The notes below the pieces were generated by a model, which saw nothing but the letters and a program-made list of their open reading frames with translations, ran no database searches and was not told where the DNA came from. Shown piece by piece: positions 43,126 through 51,982 of a stretch of DNA of 64,000 nucleotides. Position 1 is the stretch's first letter. Each line of letters opens with the position of its first letter. The DNA is from Bin87 sp965204905 (GTDB lineage: Bacteria; Chloroflexota; Dehalococcoidia; Lucifugimonadales; UBA3495): the NCBI GenBank assembly GCA_965204905.1, contig OZ242042.1, positions 62,001 through 126,000 on the forward strand, given 5' to 3'. The translations under genes and the position numbers were made by a program.

Positions 43126-45045
43126 CTATTCCTCCAGCGTCGTTATATCCCCCGGGTCGAGGCCCAACTCCTGCGCCTTCAAGAGCCGCCGCATGATCTT
43201 CCCCGACCGCGTCTTCGGCAGCGTCGGCGTGAACTCAATCTCCGATGGGACGGCTATGGGGCCAAGCTCGCGGCGGACGTGCAGTTGCAGCTCGTTGATC
43301 ATGCGGTCGGAACCTTCGCTGCCCATGCGCAGCGTCACGAATCCCTTGATGGTTTCGCCGCGCAGCGCGTCGGGCTTGCCGATCACCGCCGCCTCCGCAA
43401 CCTCGGGGTGGGACACCAGGGCGGATTCCACCTCGGCGGAACCGATGCGGTGGCCAGCCACGTTGAGCACGTCGTCGGCGCGGCCCACCACCATGTAGTA
43501 GCCGTCGGCGTCGCGCAGGGCCACGTCGCCGGATGAGTACACACCGGGAATCTGCTGCCAGGTGTCGGCGTAGCGATCGGGGTCGCCCCACACGGTGCGC
43601 GAGAAGTGGGGGAAGGGCCGGCGGATCACCAGGAAGCCGCCCTTGTCCGGCTCCTCGATGGGCTGGCCCTCCCGGTCCACGATGTCCATCACCGCGCCGG
43701 GCAGCGGCTTGCCGACCCTGCCGGGTCTCGACGTCATCGTGGCCGTCGTGCCCAAGCACGGGCCTCCGGTCTCGGTCTGCCACCAGTTGTCCACCATGTG
43801 CGCCCACTCGCCGCTGCCACAGATGTGCTCGTAGGCCCAGCGCAGGGCTTCGGGATTGAGCGGCTCGCCGGCACAGGTGAGGAACCGCAGCGAGCGCAGG
43901 TTGTAGCGGCTGGCCGGCTCCTCTCCGTAGCGCATCAGCATCCGCACCGCCGTGGGCGCGGTGAAAATCACGTTGACGCCGTACTTCTCGATGACCTCGT
44001 AGAACACCGCGTTGTGAGGGAAGTCCGGCGCGCCTTCGCGGAACACCGTGGTCGCTCCCGCCACCAGCGGCGCATAGACGATGTAGCTGTGGCCCACGAC
44101 CCAGCCGATGTCCGACATGCACCAGAATACGTCGTTGTCCTTCACGTCCCAGAAGTTCTTGAAATGGTAGTGCGTGCCCACCATGTAGCCGCCGTGGACG
44201 TGGACGACGCCCTTGGGCTTGCCAGTAGTGCCGCTAGTGTAGAGGATGTACAGCGGGTCCTCGGCGTCCATCACCTCGGCGGGGCAGTCGATAGCGCTGT
44301 TGGCCAGCAGTTCGTCGAAGTCCACCTCGTTGTAGCCGTGCGCGGGCGACCCGTGAGAGGACGCGATATGTTCGCGCCGGAACACGATGACGTGCTCCAG
44401 GCTATCGCAGCCGGCCACGGCCTCGTCCGCGATAATCTTGAGATCAACGCGGTTGCCCCGCCGGTAGCCCACGTCGCCGGTGATCAGCACCTTGGCCTCG
44501 GCGTCCTGGATGCGGTCCCGCAGCGAGCCGACGCTGAAGCCGGCGTACACGACGCTGTGGATGGCGCCTATGCGAGCGCAGGCCAGCATGCTGATGGCCC
44601 CCTCCGGCGTCAGCGGCATATAGATGACCACGCGGTCGCCCTTGCCCACGCCCAGGGATTTCAGGCCGTTGGCGAAGCGGTTGACCTGCTGCGCCAGGCG
44701 GGCATAGGTATAGACCTGCTCGGCGCCGTCCTCGCCCAGCCAGATGAGGGCGGCCTTGTTGCGCCGCTCGGTGGTCAGGTGGCGATCCAGCGCGTTGTAG
44801 GCGATGTTGGTCTGGCCGCCCACGAACCAGCGGAAGTTGGGGTATTCCCACTGGAACACGTCGTCCCACTTGCGGAACCAGTGCAGTTCGTCGGCGGCCT
44901 CGGCCCAGAAGCCCTCGGGGTCCTGCACGGAGCGGGCATAGACGCCGTCGTAGTCGGAAAGCGTGGCCTGGCCGGAAACGTGGGGCGGCGGCGGAATCTC
45001 GCCGGCCTCCTGCAAAAGATGGTCAATCTGTCCCTGCTGAACCAT
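43126..45045 (-). CDS. acs: Acetyl-CoA synthetase
   Basis: Activates acetate to acetyl-CoA with ATP. 639 residues, the standard Acs length. N-terminal ACAS_N (YDGVYARSVQDPEGFWAEAADELHWF), P-loop-like YTSGTTGKPKGVVH, WWQTETGGP and the A8/A10 hinge, with the lysine regulated by acetylation in PKTRSGKIMRRLLKA. ATG start with a clear upstream TACAAT (reverse strand, 45084-45089). The 180-nt gap upstream (45046-45225) holds no gene. Confidence 0.96.
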   Translation of the reverse strand: MVQQGQIDHLLQEAGEIPPPPHVSGQATLSDYDGVYARSVQDPEGFWAEAADELHWFRKWDDVFQWEYPNFRWFVGGQTNIAYNALDRHLTTERRNKAALIWLGEDGAEQVYTYARLAQQVNRFANGLKSLGVGKGDRVVIYMPLTPEGAISMLACARIGAIHSVVYAGFSVGSLRDRIQDAEAKVLITGDVGYRRGNRVDLKIIADEAVAGCDSLEHVIVFRREHIASSHGSPAHGYNEVDFDELLANSAIDCPAEVMDAEDPLYILYTSGTTGKPKGVVHVHGGYMVGTHYHFKNFWDVKDNDVFWCMSDIGWVVGHSYIVYAPLVAGATTVFREGAPDFPHNAVFYEVIEKYGVNVIFTAPTAVRMLMRYGEEPASRYNLRSLRFLTCAGEPLNPEALRWAYEHICGSGEWAHMVDNWWQTETGGPCLGTTATMTSRPGRVGKPLPGAVMDIVDREGQPIEEPDKGGFLVIRRPFPHFSRTVWGDPDRYADTWQQIPGVYSSGDVALRDADGYYMVVGRADDVLNVAGHRIGSAEVESALVSHPEVAEAAVIGKPDALRGETIKGFVTLRMGSEGSDRMINELQLHVRRELGPIAVPSEIEFTPTLPKTRSGKIMRRLLKAQELGLDPGDITTLEE

Positions 45046-45225
45046 AAAAGCGCACCTCGCAGTGAATCGCGTAAAGTGCGCCTATTGTACCGGGAATGCT
45101 TGGGGGATGTGGGTAGGACCAATGTTAACAATTAGATAGTCAACGGTAAGCCTCTCTGCGGTGCTGGACCCTTAACTGGGACAAGTCGCTGCTGGCACGT
45201 GTCTCAAACTCCAGCGAATACGGCA

Positions 45226-48200
45226 CTAGTCTAGTCCCAGCCGGCGGTACACTTCCTCCGCGGGTATGGTATTGCCGGCTGCGGCCGACGCTGACGCTTC
45301 GAGAATCGATGCTGCGAACTCTTCCGTGAACTCCAACCCTTCGTCCGGATCAATGTCCGTCTGCGTATCCAAATCGTCCACGATGTGCATCGTAGCGACA
45401 CTGACAGCACAGACGCGACCCAGCAGGTCAATCACCCGCTCCTTGTGGTCGGCGAAACGGTAGGTGTTGAAACGCTCCCGTATCGTCGGGTCCCGAGGTT
45501 TGCGTTCCCGGTACTGGTCCAGCACCCACTCCATGGCAGAGCGACTGCCCAGTTCATACAGCCAAGCTTCCCAGGGAATGCCGGACAGAGTGGTCTGATC
45601 GTCCAAGACAATTAGGTTTCGGTCTTTGTCAGCCCGCAGGATGGCCCGTCCCGGCGATCCATTTTCTTTATCCCGCCGTTCCAACGGCCACGGCTCTGCC
45701 GTCTCAAACCCCAAGTGCAAGGCCAGCAGTTCACGGCCTTTCTGCGCCCACCACATGAAATCTTCCTGGAAGTACACCCGCGGAAACTCCCGGCGCAGGT
45801 CAATCTCGTATCTCTGCTGGTAGGCTGGGTCATGGAGCATGGCATAGACGTAGGCGAAAATGTCTTCGGGGGTTATGGCGTCGTCGCCGTAGTGTTCGCG
45901 GAATTGTTGAAGGCCCCACTCGGTGATGTTGCTGACGCGCTTACCGTCCGCCGTGTAGCGGTACAGGGGCAGGCATTGGGCGTCGCCAGTGAAATGAAGA
46001 TCTGGCAGTCTATTTGTAGCCAACACATAGAAATGACGGTGGTTCACACAGAAAGAGATAACGGTATTTCCACCCTCTGCATTGTGCGGAAATATCTGAG
46101 GCATCTGATAACGATGATGAGTAACGATTGGTGCGTAATAACAGTGCTTTTCAACATACGGACGGTACATAGCCGGGACGATGTTTTCCGTTGCGAACGG
46201 GATCGTGTCGCCATCTACTAAGTGCTTTTCCAACTCCGAAGTCCATTTTATGGACCTGTTGACCCATTCACTTATACTACTAACGTCTGGACGCTCGGTA
46301 GCTAGCCGTCGCATTTCATAGCTATAGGTTCGACAGAAAAGATAGACTTTATCGGACACGACAGCAGCGTCGAAATCGTATGTCCACTCGTCTCGGTTAG
46401 TAGCGATGCCGAGCGAATACAACCCGAATACCGCCTGCTCGTCGGCAACCGCCTTGGCGAATTTAGTCTCGCGGTTTGCTAATGGCATCAGCAGTTCAAA
46501 ATCGCCGTCGGATTGTTCGAGCCAATAGGATTTGGCATCCGGCGTGATTTCGTCAAACGCGATACTGTCCAGCGTCGCATTGCGCAGATAGGCCAACTTG
46601 TCCATCGCCAGTTCCGCATCCTCGCGCACTGCGTAATGGATGCCGCACTGCCCCAACTTGGCCTTTTTGCGGACAAAGAAACCGATGGCAACCCCGGTCT
46701 GGATGCCAAAGACGTTGTGCGTCGTGCCCGATATTTTCGGATTGCGGCGCACATCTGAACCCAAGTCCAGTATGTATATGTCTGTAAACTCTTGCGCAGC
46801 TACTTGCCGGAAACCGTCATCCTGACGAGTATCAAGATAGGCGCGGTTGGTGATAAAGCCGACTATCCCGTCGTCGGCTAATCGGTCACTAGCCCAGCGG
46901 ATGAACCGCTTGTACATATCGTACTGCTTGGTTTTCTGCGCCGTGCTGGCGGCGATGTAGGTTTCGCTGATGCGGCGGTCCATTTCGGGATATTCCCGGT
47001 TCTTGTTGTTGTCGTTTTCGTTCTGCTGGTTAGCGTTGTAGGGCGGGTTGCCGATGATGACGCTGATGGGCTGCTCGTTCTGTTCCTGGACGCGGATCCA
47101 GTTTTCCTCGGACAGTCCGCCCAGGTTGAACGCCGCCTGCCGCTGCACCGCGCCGCCGCTGGCCCCCGCCCCCTGCCAGTCCATGTTGTCCAGTGTATCG
47201 ACGAAGCACAGGTTGGGGAACTCCAAGTACTGCCCTGTCCGTTCCTTGTAGGTGTACTCGATGTTGAGGTTGGCGATGTAGTAGGGGAGGATGGCGACTT
47301 CGTTGGCGTAGATCTCGTTCCTATATTTGTACTCCAATCGCTCCACCGGCAGATAGTTGATGAGGTTGGTGATGAACGTGCCCGTGCCCGTGGCCGGGTC
47401 GAGGATGCGCACGTGGTCGTCGGCCAGCGTTTTGCCGAAGTGCTTTTGCAGCAGGTAATCCGTGCCCCGGATGATGAAATCGACGACCTCGTTGGGGGTA
47501 TAGACCACGCCCAGACGGTCGGCGGCGGCGGGGTTGTAAGCCTGGTAGAAGTCCTCGTAGGTGGCCTTGAGGAACTGCTGTTTTTCGGCGTAGTCGGCAA
47601 TCTCGTCGGCGGCGCGGCCGATAGCGCCGTAGTAGGCGCGGAGGCGGTCGATGGCCTGGCGGCGCACGTCGCCGGTGAAGAAGGTGCGTTCTAGGGCGTC
47701 CAGTTGCCGGGCCACGTTGTTCTCGCGGTGGAACTGGTCCTCGGCGAAGACGCGCAGGAAGATGTCCTTGGTGAGAATGTGCTGGAGCAGCATCTCCCGC
47801 ACGTCGGCGTCGGAGATCTCGGGGCTGATGCTGCGCCGGCACAGGGCGAGGAAACCGGCCGCGGCAGCCTGGTAGTCAGGGTTGCCGGCCTCGGCTTCGG
47901 CGACGGCCTCGCGCAGGCTGTCCAGGACGGCGGGCAGGTCGGCCTTGAACTGCTGGCGGGCATGGCGGAACTCCTCGATTTCCGGCAGCTCGTAGTCCAG
48001 GAAACGGCGAATCAGCCGATGCAACTCGCCGGGGCGGGTCATATCGGCTCGCATAGCTTCGTCGTTGTTCTGTATCAGCACGGCGGTTTGGGAGTCCTCA
48101 AAGACGATGTTGTCCCTGGGATAGCCCCGGTTGAACTTGGCTTGGATTTCGGCCTCCAAGTCGTCGTGAGTATCTTTCGCTTCCCAGTAACCTCGTGTCA

Positions 48201-48411
48201 TGCGGAGGGCATCCTTCACCGTTCCGTCGGGGACGTTGGCGCCGGTCGCCAGTTCGGGCACCAGCAGCAGGCGCTCGCGGTGGTCCCGGCAGTAAGCGGC
48301 CAGGCAGTTCTGAAAGGCAGGGCGGATGTTCAGCTCGTGGTCCGATCCGCCGAACTCGATGAGTTGCGCGAGGTCTGCGTGGTAACGCTCAATGTGGGGG
48401 TAGGATGGCAT
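45226..48411 (-). CDS. Type IIG-like restriction-modification protein (N6-adenine methyltransferase with N-terminal nuclease)
   Basis: 1061 residues. The N-terminus has a PD-(D/E)xK-like site, GTVKDALRMTRGYWEAKDTHDDL. From about 310, RLGVVYTPNEVVDFI leads into methyltransferase motif I DPATGTGTF and motif IV GNPPYN (about 480), the gamma-type adenine N6 order. The remaining 500 residues are a target-recognition region, with VYFQEDFMWWAQKGRELLALHL and a long C-terminal helical part. It resembles type ISP/IIG single-chain enzymes but has no helicase motifs. No partner genes. A -10 element (48418-48426) lies so near the ATG that the message may be leaderless. Confidence 0.85.
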   Translation of the reverse strand: MPSYPHIERYHADLAQLIEFGGSDHELNIRPAFQNCLAAYCRDHRERLLLVPELATGANVPDGTVKDALRMTRGYWEAKDTHDDLEAEIQAKFNRGYPRDNIVFEDSQTAVLIQNNDEAMRADMTRPGELHRLIRRFLDYELPEIEEFRHARQQFKADLPAVLDSLREAVAEAEAGNPDYQAAAAGFLALCRRSISPEISDADVREMLLQHILTKDIFLRVFAEDQFHRENNVARQLDALERTFFTGDVRRQAIDRLRAYYGAIGRAADEIADYAEKQQFLKATYEDFYQAYNPAAADRLGVVYTPNEVVDFIIRGTDYLLQKHFGKTLADDHVRILDPATGTGTFITNLINYLPVERLEYKYRNEIYANEVAILPYYIANLNIEYTYKERTGQYLEFPNLCFVDTLDNMDWQGAGASGGAVQRQAAFNLGGLSEENWIRVQEQNEQPISVIIGNPPYNANQQNENDNNKNREYPEMDRRISETYIAASTAQKTKQYDMYKRFIRWASDRLADDGIVGFITNRAYLDTRQDDGFRQVAAQEFTDIYILDLGSDVRRNPKISGTTHNVFGIQTGVAIGFFVRKKAKLGQCGIHYAVREDAELAMDKLAYLRNATLDSIAFDEITPDAKSYWLEQSDGDFELLMPLANRETKFAKAVADEQAVFGLYSLGIATNRDEWTYDFDAAVVSDKVYLFCRTYSYEMRRLATERPDVSSISEWVNRSIKWTSELEKHLVDGDTIPFATENIVPAMYRPYVEKHCYYAPIVTHHRYQMPQIFPHNAEGGNTVISFCVNHRHFYVLATNRLPDLHFTGDAQCLPLYRYTADGKRVSNITEWGLQQFREHYGDDAITPEDIFAYVYAMLHDPAYQQRYEIDLRREFPRVYFQEDFMWWAQKGRELLALHLGFETAEPWPLERRDKENGSPGRAILRADKDRNLIVLDDQTTLSGIPWEAWLYELGSRSAMEWVLDQYRERKPRDPTIRERFNTYRFADHKERVIDLLGRVCAVSVATMHIVDDLDTQTDIDPDEGLEFTEEFAASILEASASAAAGNTIPAEEVYRRLGLD

Positions 48412-48417
48412 GGTTTC

Positions 48418-48426
48418 ATCATAGCA
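48418..48426 (-). promoter_or_regulatory. Extended -10 element (TGCTATGAT) for the restriction-modification gene
   Basis: Reverse strand TGCTATGAT starts at 48426 and ends 7 nt before the ATG, so transcription would begin at or next to the start codon. Confidence 0.35.
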
Positions 48427-48466
48427 CTAGCTGCCCTTCTTTCGGAGCGGTGAAAACGTCCGCCTG

Positions 48467-48475
48467 TGCTAAAAT
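48467..48475 (+). promoter_or_regulatory. Extended -10 element (TGCTAAAAT) for the rhodanese selenoprotein
   Basis: TGCTAAAAT, 39 nt before the ATG at 48515; identical to the one before the DsbA-like selenoprotein gene. Confidence 0.45.
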
Positions 48476-48514
48476 CCCCTCACCCAACCCTCTAATCCAA
48501 TCAGGAGCCATCCC

Positions 48515-49351
48515 ATGACCACCGCCGCTGACGGCTACGCTCATCCCGAATACCTGACCGATCCGGCCTGGGTTGCCGCGCACCTGGACGATCCTGACGT
48601 GGTGGTCCTGGACTGCGCCAACACTGCCGATGCCTGGCAGCGGGGGCACATCCCCGGCGCGGCTCACCTGTCCGACAACTGGGCCAAGAATCCCGACGAC
48701 CGGCAGCACGTGATGACGCCCGACCAGTTCAAGGCTTACGCCGAGAGCCTGGGAATCGGCGACGACACCACCGTGGTCACCTACGACCACGCGCAGGGAC
48801 TCACCGCCGCCCGCATCTGGTGGGTGTTCAACTACTACGGCCACGGCAACGTCAAGGTGCTCAACGGCGGCTGGCGGGCTTGGGTCAACGCCGGCCAGAC
48901 CATCGACTTCAGCCGGCCCCGTCCGCCGGCGTCCGTTACGTTCACGCCCCGCGCCGACGAGTCGTTCATCGCATCCGGCGACGAGCTCAAGGAAGCTTGC
49001 ACTCTCGATAACGTTGTGGTGTGGGACGTGCGCAGCGACGCCGAGTGGGACGGCACCGCCGAGAACTACCGCAATAAACGGATCGGACATGTGACCGGCG
49101 CGGTGCACCTGGAGTGGTTCAACCTGATGGACCGCAACACCCACGAGTTCAAGCCGGCCGACGAGATCCTCCGCATCCTCACCGAGCACGGCATCACGCC
49201 GGACAAGACGGCGTACTCCTATTGACAGGCCGGCATCCGTGCGGCGCACGGAAACTTTGTACTGCGCCTGGTCGGTTTCGAGAACGCCAAGAATTACGAC
49301 GCATCCATGGGAGAATGGGCCAACCGGGACGACACGCCTCTGACGGTGTAG
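48515..49351 (+). CDS. Rhodanese (thiosulfate sulfurtransferase), predicted selenoprotein (UGA = Sec237)
   Basis: Two rhodanese domains: an inactive N-terminal one (residues 1-150, LDCANTADAWQRGHIPGAAHL) and a C-terminal catalytic one. The frame reads TAYSY-TGA-QAGIRAAHGNFVLRLVGFEN and continues to a TAG at 49349-49351, ending ...NRDDTPLTV, the usual rhodanese end. In sulfurtransferases the TGA position is the persulfide-forming Cys (YCQxGxRAAH), so the codon replaces exactly the active-site residue. A GC-rich hairpin with a GGC loop follows at the right distance. Without readthrough the protein lacks its catalytic loop and last 41 residues. The next gene starts 9 nt after the TAG, which fits translation to that stop. 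Confidence 0.9.
49237..49251 (+). promoter_or_regulatory. Candidate bacterial SECIS element
   Basis: Perfect 6-bp stem CCGTGC / GCACGG (49237-49242 with 49246-49251) closed by a 3-nt GGC loop. There are 17 nt between the UGA and the loop, and two G in the loop, which fits the bSECIS model. Confidence 0.7.
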
Positions 49352-49360
49352 AGGCAAACG

Positions 49361-49858
49361 ATGGCAGCAAGTACGAAAGCCAACGGTAGTCCCGCCGTCG
49401 CTAATTCGCCGCCGCGCAACGCCGGTTCGGAGTCTCTCATCTGGGTACACGTCAAAGCGACGTTGGTGGTGCTGCTGGAGTTCATCGCGTTGCAGTTGGT
49501 TGCCGTCGGTCTGGCATCCGGAATATACTCATTGATACCGTTACTGGACTTGGATTTCCAGCGGGGGTTTGACGACTGGATGCGGGCATTTCAGATATTG
49601 AGCCCCACTTTGTCCATATCGGGAGGAGCCGCAATCGTGCTATCGAGCTACTTTTTCCATAAACTGGCGCGTGAGGCTGACCAACGTGCAGCGGAAGCCA
49701 ATCATCAGGCAGCGGAAGCCAATCAGCAAGCAGCGGAGGCCAATCAACGTGCTGCTGTCGCGGAAGCCGCTATCGAGCAGCTCAAGGCTGAGTTGGCGGA
49801 ACTCCGCTCAGAACGGACTGACCTACCGGCCCGCCGTCGTCGCCGTAGCCTGCGCTAA
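49361..49858 (+). CDS. Membrane protein with heptad-repeat tail (hypothetical)
   Basis: 165 residues. After about 28 polar residues there are two membrane segments (about 28-55 and 76-105, the latter LSPTLSISGGAAIVLSSYFF), then a long Ala/Glu/Gln-rich helix with three tandem 7-residue units (about AAEANHQ, AAEANQQ, AAEANQR) encoded by 21-bp repeats at 49688-49750. Same architecture as the protein at 23035-23523, without obvious sequence identity outside the pattern. It is co-transcribed with the rhodanese gene by position. No family recognised. Confidence 0.65.
   Translation: MAASTKANGSPAVANSPPRNAGSESLIWVHVKATLVVLLEFIALQLVAVGLASGIYSLIPLLDLDFQRGFDDWMRAFQILSPTLSISGGAAIVLSSYFFHKLAREADQRAAEANHQAAEANQQAAEANQRAAVAEAAIEQLKAELAELRSERTDLPARRRRRSLR
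49688..49750 (+). repeat. Three 21-bp coding repeats (AAEAN-type heptads)
   Basis: Units 49688-49708, 49709-49729 and 49730-49750, each GCAGCGGA(A/G)GCCAATCA plus four variable bases. Confidence 0.8.
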
Positions 49859-49876
49859 TGCCGGCATGACGTCGGC

Positions 49877-50428
49877 ATGCCCCGCAAGGTCAGGATAAGG
49901 AGAGTTATCGACGGCGATTCGCTGGAGGTGAAGTACGGCGGGTGGTTCAGCTTCCTGCGCCGGCCCTTCGCGGTGCGGCTCTACGGTATCGACGCGCCGG
50001 AGTTGGCGCAGCCCTACGGACGGGAGGCGCGGGATGCATTGGCGTCGCTGGTGCGGCGCGGCGGCATCCGCATGGACACGATGGCGACGGACCGCTACGG
50101 GCGCACGGTTGGGCTGCTGTATCCCAGACGGCGCGACCGTGAACCCATCAACGTGGCAATGGTTCGGTCCGGCATGGCCTACTGGTATAGCCGGTACGGA
50201 GGCCGTGAGATGGGGTTTCCCGAAGCGGAGGCCGAGGCGCAGGCGAAACGCCGCGGGGTATGGCGCGACGGCCGGCGCGCCCGTCGCCCGTGGGATCATC
50301 GAGCCGACCTGCGGCGGTCGCGGGAGCGGCGCAGATGGCGACGGCGGTGGCTCACCCGGTTGGTGATTGCGGGTGTTGTGCTGATTGTGCTGTCGGTCGT
50401 GCTGCTGGCGCGCGGTTGGTTGGGGTGA
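49877..50428 (+). CDS. Thermonuclease (SNase-like) with C-terminal membrane anchor
   Basis: 183 residues. The staphylococcal nuclease fold shows RVIDGDSLEVKYGG (metal-binding Asp), VRLYGIDAPELAQ (Arg35 and Glu43 equivalents) and ATDRYGRTVGLL (Arg87 equivalent), with ending AEAQAKRRGVWRD. After a highly basic stretch (RRSRERRRWRRRWLT) there is one C-terminal membrane segment (RLVIAGVVLIVLSVVLLARG). So it would be tail-anchored; the orientation is unclear because the nuclease has no signal peptide. It follows the heptad-repeat membrane gene after 18 nt in the rhodanese operon. Confidence 0.87.
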   Translation: MPRKVRIRRVIDGDSLEVKYGGWFSFLRRPFAVRLYGIDAPELAQPYGREARDALASLVRRGGIRMDTMATDRYGRTVGLLYPRRRDREPINVAMVRSGMAYWYSRYGGREMGFPEAEAEAQAKRRGVWRDGRRARRPWDHRADLRRSRERRRWRRRWLTRLVIAGVVLIVLSVVLLARGWLG

Positions 50429-50437
50429 TGGCTAATT

Positions 50438-50531
50438 TGTCATTGCGAGGCGCGATAGCGCCGTGGCAATCCCCTCGGGGTAAGGGTTGCTGTCACGTTT
50501 TCGGGATTGCCGCGCTTCGCTCGCAATGACA
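50438..50531. repeat. 94-bp element with 12-bp perfect inverted ends (TCATTGCGAG family)
   Basis: Left end TGTCATTGCGAG and right end CTCGCAATGACA are exact reverse complements. Each end continues into a version of the repeat seen at 6484 and 22339. This is the only complete two-ended copy in the window; it fills the 123-nt gap between two convergent genes. Confidence 0.85.
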
Positions 50532-50551
50532 GTTTAACAAAATGGAAACGG

Positions 50552-51982
50552 CTACGGGGCCAGCGGGTAGCCTACTAGGTTCCAGTAGGGAACCACCAGC
50601 AGCAACAGCACCGCGATGACGGCGACGGTCATGGTGATGCCGAACCGGAAAATCTCCGGGTTTGCGATGTTGGCCCGCTGGAATACGAACACGGCAGAGG
50701 TTCCGCCGGCGCCGTAATAAACCGCCGAGTCTCCTACCACCACGGCGGCCATTCCGCACACCAGCGGATTCAGGCCCAGCGATTCCGCAGCGGCCATGGT
50801 TACGGGTATCACCAGCGCCAGGTAACCGGCGATGTTGGGCAGCAGCATCCGCAGCAGCGCGAAGCAAACGCACAGGGCCAGCAGGATCAGCATGGGTGAG
50901 GACACCAACTGCGATACTCCGCCCACCAGCGTTTCCGAGAACCAGGCCGCCGCGCCGCTGGACACCAGCGCGTGGGACAGCGACAGCGACGTGGCGATGA
51001 CGAAGAAGTTGGTCCAGCCGACGTTGCGCTCGAACTCGCTCCAGGTCAGGATGCCCACGCGCGGCAGCAGGATGAGGCAAAGGGCGATCAGCGCCGGCAC
51101 CGCCGGATGCAGGCCGTGCGCGAAGTCGGTGAACCACATCAGCGCGGTGACCATGACGATGGCGCCCGCGCGCCATTCGGCCGGCTTGACGGAATCCGGA
51201 ACAGGCGAGACGGCGTTGCCAATGTTCTCGGGGCGGAAACCCGATCGGTAGAACAGGAACAGCAGCGTGCCGCCCACGATGAGGTTGGCGTAGAAGGGCA
51301 CGCTCATAATGACGAACCACTGGGTCCACGAGAAATCCCCCAGCAGGCCCGATGCCACCACCGGTGTTATGCCGCCGGCCAGCAGCGCGGTGGAGCCCAG
51401 CCGGTTGAGGGTCCCCAGCGCCATCATCAACGCCTTATAGTAGGGATGGCCCTGGGGAATGCCCCACTGTTCCAACACCTGCTCGTACACGTGGACCAGG
51501 ATCGCGCCTCTGGTGCTGGCCGATGGCAGCGCGAAGGTGAGGGCGGCGAAGGAAAAGAGCATCTGTAGGTAGAGCAGGTACGGGCTGCCCACCGCGCCGC
51601 GCATCAGGAAAATCGCCATGCGCTCGGCCAGGCCGGACTGATGCACCGCCAGACCCAGCGTCAGGATGCCGATGAGGAAGTAACACACGGGCTGCGAGAA
51701 CCCGTACACCGCCTCGCCGATGCCGGGCACGGCGCCGAGGAGCACCAACAGCGCCACGCCTATGATGCCGGCGACGCTGGAGTGGACCACTTCGGTGGCC
51801 CAGAGGACGACTATGAATGTCATCACCGCGAGGGATCGTTGCCCCGCAACGGTGAGCCCCTCGGGCGTGGGCATCAGCAGTATTGCCAGGAATACTGCTG
51901 TGGCAACCAGCAACTTGGCCGCCGTGGGGGTGAAGACCGCGCGGGAGAGAGCGGACGCTCCCGGCGGGGAGCCGGATTTCAC
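50552..51982 (-). CDS. SLC13/DASS-family anion:sodium symporter
   Basis: 476 residues with about 11-12 membrane helices. It matches divalent anion:Na symporters: SLAVMTFIVVLWATEVVHSS, LNRLGSTALLAGGITPVVAS (the SNT-like loop of this family) and the C-terminal LVIPVTMAAAESLGLNPL. The transported ion may be a dicarboxylate, sulfate or another anion. The ATG overlaps the rel stop by 4 nt, an odd coupling to the stringent-response gene. Confidence 0.85.
   Translation of the reverse strand: MKSGSPPGASALSRAVFTPTAAKLLVATAVFLAILLMPTPEGLTVAGQRSLAVMTFIVVLWATEVVHSSVAGIIGVALLVLLGAVPGIGEAVYGFSQPVCYFLIGILTLGLAVHQSGLAERMAIFLMRGAVGSPYLLYLQMLFSFAALTFALPSASTRGAILVHVYEQVLEQWGIPQGHPYYKALMMALGTLNRLGSTALLAGGITPVVASGLLGDFSWTQWFVIMSVPFYANLIVGGTLLFLFYRSGFRPENIGNAVSPVPDSVKPAEWRAGAIVMVTALMWFTDFAHGLHPAVPALIALCLILLPRVGILTWSEFERNVGWTNFFVIATSLSLSHALVSSGAAAWFSETLVGGVSQLVSSPMLILLALCVCFALLRMLLPNIAGYLALVIPVTMAAAESLGLNPLVCGMAAVVVGDSAVYYGAGGTSAVFVFQRANIANPEIFRFGITMTVAVIAVLLLLVVPYWNLVGYPLAP

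Noticed and set aside
48515..49225. Rhodanese ending at the TGA (236 residues)
   Set aside because: It would end exactly before the catalytic loop, while the same frame continues with conserved rhodanese sequence to a TAG.
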